Assembly (NCBI RefSeq): GCF_026914265.1
Contig: NC_069128.1
Span: 34,512,498 to 34,576,497, forward strand
Source: Mya arenaria
Taxonomy: Eukaryota > Mollusca > Bivalvia > Myida > Myidae
Length of the DNA stretch: 64,000 nucleotides
Direction of reading: 5' to 3'
The number at the start of each line of letters is the position of its first letter. The stretch's first letter is position 1. Made by a program: the position numbers and the translations under genes. Positions 46,501-54,304 of this stretch are shown one piece after another. Below the pieces are notes generated by a model. That model did no database searches, was not told where the DNA came from, and saw only the letters and a list, made by a program, of their open reading frames with translations.

Positions 46501-47443
46501 CCAAAACAAGAACAATGCTGTGCTTTGGTATGCCATGTGGCGTGTAATGACAGGTCAGTTTTCTAATCTGTTAATAATTGTTTGTCTGGTTTTTTAGGAC
46601 AAATGCATTGAGCTGCTTTTGAAGTCAATCACATCATTGATACCTGCGATTTGTGCTCTAATTTAATAGGATGCAGAACTGGATAAAGTTAAAGCGTAGT
46701 TGGCAGTCATTTGATATAAGGAATATGTTAATCAAATAAACATATAAGTAAACACTCCATTATTGTAAGATTTATATGTATTGAATTTTTTATTATACCC
46801 TAGTTAAAATCATTTGCTAAGTTTATCTTTTGTGAATATAGATAAGTTTTATTTACACTAAATCTTCCAACAATTTCCAGGACTGCATGAGAGTGTAACG
46901 CTAAACACTATGTTGGTTGGGCACACCAAATTTGCTCCTGACTGTCACTTCGGTATCTTGCGATGCTGTAATGCCGAGAATCTTCAAGAAATTTCCCACA
47001 CTGTATCCGCCTCTTCAAAGTCCAGCCACAACATCCCACAGTTGATTAATGACCCTCAGCAACCAGTCACATTTCACAGTCGGAAATCATTCCTAGATAC
47101 ATATTTCAAAACTCTTAAGAATATTACCAAATACCACCATTTCTATGGATCAAAACATAAACCAGCAGTTGTAGTATGCAAAGAGTTTGTAGATTCCTCA
47201 GAAAATTGAAGCTAACCTTTTGAGGATGAGTCCAGAGTGTGGTGTTTTGCCTGAACTAAAGCGCACACCATGCCTAGATGCTGCACGTCAATGGTACCTT
47301 CATGATTCTATTGGTCCATTCTTTAGATCTGAGTCATCAAGATCTGCAGTATGCCCTAAACCAACTCTGTGTAAAGTCAAAGTTGATATTGACAAAAATA
47401 ACACACAGAAAGGCAGTAAACGCAAACATAGCCTTCTGTGTTA
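34544..47443 (+). CDS. QNKNN-type (DUF7869-like) protein gene, broken
   Basis: Exons in order: 34,544-34,563 (start MTAK, acceptor TTGTTTTTAG, donor AAGgtaata); 35,856-36,002 or 36,008 (VLNHVAKMCTTTT, GRYISPGHKSVKCLACVPK); 36,894-37,012 (GKQTFYLVDEAELPGKG, SLAHHYFQHYGDGEKHAE); 46,478-46,553 (VYFDNAVCQNKNN, LWYAMWRVMT); 46,881-47,209 (GLHESVTLN, MLVGHTKFAPD, SFLDTYFKTLKNITKYHHF). The order YLVDEA, DNxVxQNKNN, GHTKFAPD is that of a widespread uncharacterised invertebrate family I know as DUF7869. The last three exons join in phase; exon 2 to 3 is out of phase by one base, so an exon is missing or lost. After the stop at 47,207 a shifted frame (to 47,443) continues with LDAARQWYLHDSIGPF, the usual C-terminal motif, so the reading frame is broken there. 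The spaced Asp residues suggest an RNase H-like transposase (inference). Confidence 0.65.
34642..35678. mobile_element. 1.04-kb TIR element in intron 1
   Basis: Left end AGGTGGGTTTTTTTTGGCAA; right end in reverse complement AGGTGTTGTTTTTTTCGGTA. Inner copies of TTCCCAAT occur near both ends (34,718-34,740 and 35,592-35,625) in inverted arrangement with ATTGGGA. Flanks share 6 of 8 bases (TAATATAC, AAATATAT). Non-coding. Confidence 0.6.
36389..36869. mobile_element. 481-bp TTAA MITE ending 24 bp before an exon
   Basis: Left end TTAAAGGGGCTATACA, right end in reverse complement TTAAAGGGACTATACA (15 of 16), TTAA at both boundaries. Holds a degenerate tRNA-like stretch (CGTTGCACAGTGGATACAAC, 36,689). 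Its right edge is only 24 bases from the splice acceptor at 36,893. Confidence 0.8.
37825..37988 (+). mobile_element. Orphan 5' end of a MULE-like element
   Basis: Five tandem copies of TCAAAACRTCCCC (37,826-37,914) followed 50 bases later by a start codon in good context (CCAAGATGGCGGAA, ATG at 37,966) and a donor (CATGG then GTAAGT at 37,989), reading MAEQAKH. Tandem CG-containing motifs are how the TIRs of the two MULE-type elements downstream are built. No right-hand partner was found, so it seems truncated. Confidence 0.45.
38552..38662 (+). repeat. Left TIR of the MULE
   Basis: Six to seven copies of TTCGGCACC-type motif, likely transposase binding sites (inference from other MULEs with subrepeated TIRs). 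Confidence 0.85.
39565..44992 (+). CDS. FLYWCH / MULE-domain transposase gene, 13 exons
   Basis: Exons: 39,565-39,669; 39,880-39,995; 40,218-40,292; 40,460-40,594; 40,730-40,813; 40,938-41,086; 41,296-41,431; 42,940-43,110; 43,245-43,423; 43,526-43,789; 43,976-44,049; 44,210-44,554; 44,766-44,992; about 690 codons, all with AG/GT borders. Exons 1-2 carry Cys pairs (CIKC...CISC; CSFVCGSC). Exons 7-8 form a FLYWCH finger (W-x-R-Q-W-R-C, TPCTATV, NDHNH). Exons 10-13 are the MULE transposase: first Asp in RRWYLDGTFKV (43,649), second in CMMDFEVGLWAAL (44,037), Glu in RTNNDCEGWHRRIN (44,551), plus CTFHWTQAVFRKL. Exons 2 and 3 encode similar acidic modules (DEPPLLEIS, NEPPVLERS). Breaks: exon 1 to 2 and 9 to 10 are out of phase, and exon 11 changes frame between VLEKLLG and the CMMDFE part. 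Probably no longer functional. Confidence 0.85.
41487..42850. mobile_element. 1,364-bp non-autonomous element nested in the MULE
   Basis: Left end GGGATCAAGACAAATCGGCC, right end in reverse complement GGCTACCAGACAAATCGGCC, both continuing CCTTACCAAATCGGCC. Perfect 8-bp duplication ATTCAAAA at 41,479-41,486 and 42,851-42,858. TIRs are made of repeated AATCGGCCCC and ACGTTTCGGCCCC motifs over 130-160 bp. Interior is AT-rich and non-coding. It sits in the intron that separates the two halves of the FLYWCH finger. Confidence 0.9.
45846..45955 (-). repeat. Right TIR of the MULE
   Basis: Inverted counterpart of 38,552-38,662: GGTGCCGAA repeated at 45,850, 45,872, 45,889, 45,904 and 45,934. Confidence 0.85.
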
Positions 47444-48179
47444 ATTCAATGTGGACTGGTTAAATCTAGTGCTGCACAGATCTGTTTGTCAAACCAGTCT
47501 GGAAGTATACTTATGTCATAAATGGCATTTTAAGCAAGTGTAATAAATCGTAATATGACATCATAATAATGAATGGTGTTGAAAATGTGAACGCTTTTTA
47601 GTATCGATTAATGTGTTTAGCGCTGTAAATACTCACATTAGTAGGATTGATATGAATATTATATCACAGGAGAGAAAATGCAAAATAACTTATTGGAATT
47701 GTTTACTTAGATTGTTATAGGCTTGCCAAGTCCCTTTATATTAGTTGGACAGAAAACACTTGTTTAATCAACTTTGTATTGAACAACTTGAGTAATATCC
47801 TCTACATCTATAGACTAACACAATTAAGATCTATGTATCTCTGTCATCTGAAACATGAGAAAGAATATTTGCTTTTTTGTGTATTACTTATATTATTGAT
47901 TGGTTGCATTGCATTGTGCAAGTGTTTTTTATTACCAAATCATTGCAAACTACAACTCTTTTTTTAGCAAATGAAAGAGACCGTGCAGATTTTTTCTTAA
48001 TCGCTTGCTAGGCCTTTAGCATTACCAAAATGTGACTTGACAATTTAAGAACATGCATTTTTTTATAATTATGACTTCAGTTGAAAATGACATCTCAATG
48101 AATTAACTATTGTCATTTACTCATTTGTTGGTGAAATGTTGATTGTAGATCAAATGTTTGTGGAAAATTTGAAAAAAAT
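47444..48179. other. 3' flank of the QNKNN gene, nothing recognised
   Basis: AT-rich, no further exon seen. A 62-codon hydrophobic frame at 47,779 has no support. Confidence 0.4.
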
Positions 48180-49470
48180 GAGTAAAAATGGCAATATTAC
48201 ATGTAACCATAGCAACAGACTGTTGTTTCTGTAGTTTTTTTATGTCATTTTGTACATATAATGAGCAATGTGTACTCGTTGTTTCTATAAGTTCATGTAT
48301 AAGCTATAACAGACAGTTAAGTTAGTATCTCGACATGGATACTGTATTCAAAAAATAAGAACATTTTTAGTGGACATTGTTTTCAAACTGGTTTACCAAT
48401 GTGTAACATAATGATCCATATCTTCTGATTTCTTTGTTCAAAATTGACTTCAAACTTAAGTTTTTATATCTTAGATACTTGGTATCGTTTACATGCCAAT
48501 AACTTGAAACGTATTGTATATTGAGAACACATTTTTTGTTGCAGACTTCAAAAATGATTGGAAATAGCATTTTCATTTAAGTAACCATAAGAACCGATTT
48601 TTGCTTTGACCTTTGTGGCCAACTTATATGTCATTATTGACATAAGCAATGTAATTCTAGTAAAGATAAGTCAAATATTTAAATATCTTGACATGGATAT
48701 TGTATTCAAAATTAAAACAGTTTTTAAAACTTCATATTTAATTTCTGAAAATACTTATATCATAAAGATGTCAATAACTTTTTAAATAATTTAAATAATT
48801 TTATTAAGGTAATTCTTTTTTATGCAGACTGTCTAAAATGATTGGTAATAGCATTTTCTTAAGTAACCATAGCAACTGAATTTTGCTTTGACTTTTGTTG
48901 TAAGTTTCTTTATCATTATGGACATTAGCGATGTATACTTGTTATTTTCCTTTTGTAGTTTATGTGATACTAGTAAAGATAGTTTTATATTTTAATATTT
49001 TGTCTTGTATACTTCATTCAAAATAAGAACAGATTTAGCGAACATTTAGTTCAAATTGTGTTAAAGCCCTCTGTTACAAAATGTTCCATATTCACAAAAC
49101 GTAAAAAAATATAGTATCCATTGTTTTGTTTTTTAATTTGACTTGCAACTTCAAATTTTATTTCTGCAATTGCTTGGTATCATAAAAATGTCAATAACTT
49201 AAAACACAACTTTATGAATAACATTATTTTTTGAGAAAATGAGTAAAAATGGCATTATCAATAGTTACCATAGCAACCAAATGCAGTTATGAACTTTTCG
49301 TTAACTTTTATAATCAAACGATGAGTGCTAAAACTTAAATGTTACATGTAAATAGTCCTTGACATGATACTAATCTGACATGGATATTTCATTCTAAATA
49401 AACACATAAGACCACACATTTTGTTCATTTCTACACATGTGTTACGAAAAGTACTAAATTTGGTAACTTT
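48180..49470. repeat. Diverged tandem repeat, four units
   Basis: Units of about 285-400 bp recognised by AAGTAACCATAGCAAC (48,207; 48,583; 48,864; 49,267), GACATGGATAYTGTATTCAAA, and CTTGGTATCATAAAAATGTC. The last of these is met again at 51,467-51,490 just before the right TIR of the giant element, implying that 49,480-51,440 was inserted into this series. Confidence 0.7.
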
Positions 49471-49482
49471 TTGTGAATTTTG

Positions 49483-49505
49483 ACTCAACTCAACTCAACT
49501 CAACT
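49483..49505. repeat. Short (CAACT)n repeat
   Basis: ACTCAACTCAACTCAACTCA followed by ACT: four to five copies of a pentamer at the right edge of the diverged tandem series. Confidence 0.85.
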
Positions 49506-49695
49506 TTATTTCCACCATTAAAGGTGATATTCATATTATGTACAAATAGTTACTATGAAGGCATTATATCTATATACATGATATATGTACATACACAAAA
49601 ATTAGCATATTATATCAACATGCATATTGAGATTGTGTTTGTATCCTTTGCATCGAACACAAACTTTGGATTTTTATGAAATAGGGAGGGGGATA

Positions 49696-50652
49696 CAGGG
49701 TTCTCAATAGGGACCGGCCGACGGCTTAAAAGGCCGCTTCAAAATGAATTTGGGCCGGTTCAAATCGGCAATTTCTTAAAAATGATATCGAAGAAATTTT
49801 GTAAACATCCTGCCAGAAACCGGAAATCTAAATTATGTGATCTGCGCATCTAAGCTCTTAGAACTGCACGCGCACCGAGCCGTTAATTCTCATTGGCTGG
49901 CTTATTATAGATATTATCGGAATTTCCAGAATTGCTATTTTTGAGCCCCACGTCGCAAAAAAAGATGGTGAGTTTAAAAATCGAAAAAAGTTTGTTTGTA
50001 CATCGCCGTGAACAGCCAGTGGTAAAAAAAAGAAAATATGTTTTATCTATTGTACAAATTAACGACATAAAAACTCTTTGTGTACAGTAACATTCCAATG
50101 TTTACCGGCACTTCGAAAAGGATCTCTTGTTACGTTTTACATGATAATCGAAAGTGGTCAGTATTAATTAACTTACCATGATTAACAAATTACGTGGTGT
50201 TGTGTCTGCGATACCTATTGTTTATATTAACTTAGCGCGTGCATTTTATCTCGCTCGGCATTCCGATGATTCCGAAACAAAATGGAGGCAAAAAAGAGGA
50301 ATTTTTTTATTGAAATCATTGTAGGAATTGGAGCATTTTCTCTAAAAGGCGCTTGTGTGGAGAAAAGGTCTAAAGTTGTCCAAAATTTACATTTTTAATA
50401 TTTAACAAAAAAATTGGATTCTTTTTTTTTCAATAAAGCAATTCATTTTAAATCAAAATTGTGTTATATTGTCTTCAAAAATAACTACCCTTATCATGGT
50501 CAAAATAGCCCAGAATGCACGATTTCACACCTAGAAATCAAAAAAATTCTGGGAGGGGGGGGTCATGCAGGCGAGCGTCTGCGACGCTCGGATGTTTGGG
50601 CCTCTTCAAAGTATTTGAAAGCCTCTTACAACAATTCTTATTGAGAACCCTG
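49696..50652. mobile_element. 957-bp TIR element (CAGGGTTCTCAATA ends), 6-bp duplication
   Basis: Left end CAGGGTTCTCAATAG; right end in reverse complement CAGGGTTCTCAATAA. Flanked by GGGATA on both sides (49,690-49,695 and 50,653-50,658), the restored site being GGGGATATTGAAATGG. Interior non-coding. hAT-like termini. An 8-bp reading with one mismatch (GGGGATAC/GGGGATAT) is possible if the first C is outside the element. Confidence 0.8.
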
Positions 50653-50659
50653 GGGATAT

Positions 50660-51450
50660 TGAAATGGTGTTGTCCGTCCGTCCTTCCCTCCGTCCGTCCT
50701 TCCTTCTGTCCGTCCGTCCGCCACCTGCGTTTTCTCAGTAACTAGCCGGTAGAATTTCATGAAACTTTAAATAAATATGAACCACTATACTGGAATGATG
50801 CCCGTCCAAAAAAAATTTGATTGGTCAATTGTCCTTGGAGTTATTGCCCTTGATTTTTTGAAATATGCACATTCACAGCCATTTCTCAGTCACTAGCTAT
50901 CATTTCATGAAACTTAAAATAAATCTGAATTACTATACTGGGATGATGCGTGTTCATTTTTTTTGGATTGGTCAATTGTACTTGGAGTTATTGCCCTTGA
51001 TTTTTTGAAAAACTCATTTACAGCCATTTCTCAGTAACTAGTTGGTAGAAATTCTTGAAACTTGAAATAAATATGAACCAACATACTGTGATGATGCCTG
51101 TTTATTTATATTTTGGATTGTGTAATTTCTATATGAGTTATTTGCCCTTGATTTATTAAAATATCCATGTTTGCAGCCTTTTCTATGCAACTAGCTGGTA
51201 GAATTTCATGACACTTGGAATAAATAAGAACCAACATACTGTGCTGATGCCTGTCTATTTTTCTTTTGGATTTTGAATTTTCCTTAGAGTTATTGCCCTT
51301 GATTTATTAAAAAATCATTGTTTGCAGCCGTTTCTCAGTAACTAGCTGCTAGAATTTAATGAAACTTGAATGTTATATGAACCTTCAAGCACAAACAAGC
51401 CATCAAGCACAAACAAGCCATCGTTGGCGGGGGATATCTTTTCACTGAAA
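50660..51450. repeat. Tandem dispersed repeat with TCCGTCCG start
   Basis: After a CCGTCCGTCCTTCC stretch (50,682-50,725) there are about five units of 130-180 bp with TTCTCAGTAACTAGCTGGTAGAA, TTCATGAAACTT and GAGTTATTGCCCTTGATTTT. Ends with a duplicated CAAGCACAAACAAGCCAT at 51,389-51,421. Confidence 0.8.
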
Positions 51451-51549
51451 ATGCTTGTTGTTCTAGAAATACTTGGCATCATAAAGGTTACAATATCTCA
51501 AAATGTCATTTTTGGGCCAGAATGATCATATTCCCATTCCCATCCACAT

Positions 51550-52717
51550 AATAAATTATATTGGTTAGCTCTAGGTTAAGTTTGAATCTGGGTAATGTGT
51601 GATCAAAAACTAGGTCACCAGGTCAAATTGAAGGAAAAGCTTGTTTACACTCTAGAGGTCACATTTATGACTGTATCTTCATTAAGATTAGTCAGACTGT
51701 TTATATTAATAATTTCTAAGTCAAGTTTGAATCCTAGTCATGTGTGGTCAAAAACTAGGTCATTAGGTCAAATCATAGGAAAAGCTTGTTAGCACTCTAG
51801 AGGTCACATTTATGACTGTATGTTCATGAAACTTAGTCAGAATGTTTATATTGATTAGCTTGAGGCCAAGTTCGAATCTAGGTCATGTGTGGACAAAAAC
51901 TAGGTCACCAGGTCAAATAAAAGGAAAATCATGTTAACACTCTTGAGGCCACATTTATGACCATATGTTCATGGAACTTGATCAGAATGTTATTCTTGAT
52001 GATTTTTAGGTAGAGTTTGAAATTGGGTAATCAGAGGTCAAAAACCAGACCACTAAATCACACAAATCCTAGAAAAACTTGTAAACACTGTAGAGGTAAC
52101 ATTCTCTCTTTGATCACCATGAAACTATGTCAGAATGTTTGTGTTTATGAAGTCTATGTCAAATTTGAAACTGGGTTACCTGAGTTCAAAAACTAGGTCA
52201 AGAAGTCAAATCATAGAAAATATTGTTAAAACACTGTTGAGCCCATATTTTCTACTTTATCTATATGAAACCTTGTCAGAATGTACTTATTACAGCAAGG
52301 TAAGGTTTGTTACTGGGTCATCCGTGATATTGAATTAAAAAAACATCCATGATGGTGACAACTTGGTCACTAGGAAGGATCTAAGTAATACATTTTTTAA
52401 TTCTCGCAGGTAAAAATGTTTTAATTCCATACCTCATGATTATATTGGGATGTGAATGAGATGTGAAACCCAAATGTTTAGTCCTGTTTGGCACCATATA
52501 ATCTTAATTAGTATGCGGTAAAGCCCATATAACCAAATCACCATCTTACTTTAACTTCAATAATCTAAAGTAGCTGAAATGAAGATGATCCTTTAAAATT
52601 GTGGTCTAAGGCTGATAGAGAAGAGTTTTGTCACAATTGCCCTCACCCTGAAAACACTTATTTCACACTTGAATTGGATCAGGTGAGCGATACAGGGCCT
52701 TCTGGGCCCTCTTGTTT
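51550..52717 (+). repeat. Right half of the split tandem dispersed repeat
   Basis: Continues the AAAACTAGGTCACCAGGTCA series of 30,575-33,872 and degenerates to the right. Terminates with a hairpin AGGGCCTTCTGGGCCCT followed by CTTGTTT (52,693-52,717), preceded by GGTGAGCGATAC. Confidence 0.85.
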
Positions 52718-52890
52718 GTCATAGTTATACCAAATCAAATTTGGAAATATGAAGATAAAATTGTATAGATATTAGAGTAAATCTTCTATTTAAATTTCAT
52801 ATAAAATTAATAAAAATCATTTGTTTTGTTGTTTGTTTCGAGACTGAAAGCAAAATTATGAACAAATCTGTCAGAAATAATATGTCTTTG

Positions 52891-53384
52891 CCAACAACAT
52901 TTGGCCCATACAATATTCTGGTTATCAGCCAACAACATTTGGCCCATACAATATTTTGGTTATCAGCCAACAACATTTGGCCCATACAATATTCTGGTTA
53001 TCAGCCAACAACATTTGGCCCATACAATATTCTGGTTATCAGCCAACAACATTTGGCCCATACAATATTCTGGTTATCAGCCAACAACATTTGGCCCATA
53101 CAATATTCTGGTTATCAGCCAACAACATTTGGCCCATACAATATTCTGGTTATCAGCCAACAACATTTGGCCCATACAATATTCTGGTTATCAGCCAACA
53201 ACATTTGGCCCATACAATATTCTGGTTATCAGCCAACAACATTTGGCCCATACAATATTCTGGTTATCAGCCAACAACATTTGGCCCATACAATATTCTG
53301 GTTATCAGCCAACAACATTTGGCCCATACAATATTCTGGTTATCAGCCAACAACATTTGGCCCATACAATATTCTGGTTATCCG
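52891..53384. repeat. 38-bp tandem array, 13 near-identical copies
   Basis: Unit CCAACAACATTTGGCCCATA followed by CAATATTCTGGTTATCAG, starting at 52,891 and every 38 bases to 53,347. I see one substitution in unit 2 (TATTTTGG) and one near the end of unit 13 (TATCCG). As 38 is not a multiple of three and the unit has no plus-strand stops, all three plus frames stay open for about 175 codons; these are not genes. Confidence 0.98.
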
Positions 53385-54304
53385 CCAAATACGAGGAGCT
53401 TTTTCAAATTCTGTGTAAAAAATAGCTGGCCTGAAGATGAAGGGCAAAACAAAATATCGAGTTTGCTACAAAACATGTTCCATTGACCTTACTTTTAACC
53501 ATTAAAACAGAATGCATTTGATTAAGGTACAGAGGCTTTATTCACCAACAAATATTCCGTGGTGCTTACCATGATGAAAATTCAAAAACATTTGTATCTT
53601 GTTAAATGTAATTTATTAAGTGGATGTTCAATATTGATTTTGCATACAAGTAATATTTTTGTATGTATACCTTTTAGAGTTCAATGGGGAAGGTTATTGC
53701 TAAAAAAATGTTAAGCTTAGTTACAAAAGTGACTCTCAATTTGAATTTAAATGGTCCATATCCAAACTAGATCCATAATCAATAAATGAGCATGTAGTAT
53801 TTCAAGACATAAACACCATTTGAAGTCGAAAAAAATAACTCCTCAATCGCAATAAAAAATAAAATAGCTCTGTAAAGAAACGGATCTGAAAACGCTGTTA
53901 ATGCAAACATTTAGCCAAACCATACATAGAATGAAACACTTGAAAATATTTGCTTTCTATCTTAATTGTTGTTTTCTTGGAATGGGTTACTTGACAAATC
54001 AAGACTTCCAAGACATAGCATTCAAATTAAAGTATGAGTCTTGAAATAAAGAGAATAACTCGTATCAAGGAATAAATGTGCTGATATTTGAGGCAACAAA
54101 CATGTTACATACAAGTCATCTTGTCTGTATAAGGTCTTAAATTTTATGAAGTCTTGAACAGTTAATAAAATTACTTCAATGCTACAAAATGTAAATATAC
54201 CCCTGGAGATTTTTCAAGAGGTCAACATCTTTAATTGCAAGTTTGAATGTCTTGTACAATATATTAAAAGTAATCATACAGTTTCATATGATATTTCTTT
54301 CCAG
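53385..54304. other. Upstream of the OB-fold gene, nothing firm
   Basis: AT-rich. The first recognised exon at 54,305 has a good acceptor, so earlier exons or a 5' UTR exon may lie here, but I could not identify them. Confidence 0.4.

Larger units (their letters stand above)
33873..51549 (+). mobile_element. 17.7-kb TIR-bounded giant element carrying a QNKNN-type gene
   Basis: Left end TGTGGATGGGAACGTGATTT then TGATCATT; right end in reverse complement TGTGGATGGGAATGGGAATA then TGATCATT. Over 35 bp about 30 match. Both outer flanks are the same dispersed repeat (left stops at TTGGTCAGAATG, right resumes at ATATTGGTTAGCTC), so the repeat was split by one insertion. The flanks fit a TA duplication. 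Inside are exons of a conserved protein (34,544-47,443) plus at least six later insertions; subtracting the large ones leaves roughly 8 kb. The last 100 bases before the right TIR resemble the tandem series at 48,180-49,470. Alternative: two unrelated events with chance similarity at the ends, unlikely given 30 of 35. Confidence 0.75.

Noticed and set aside
52858-53486. Three overlapping plus-strand frames of about 175-186 codons
   Set aside because: All three frames read the same 38-residue cycle of a 38-bp tandem repeat; this is a property of the array, not a gene.
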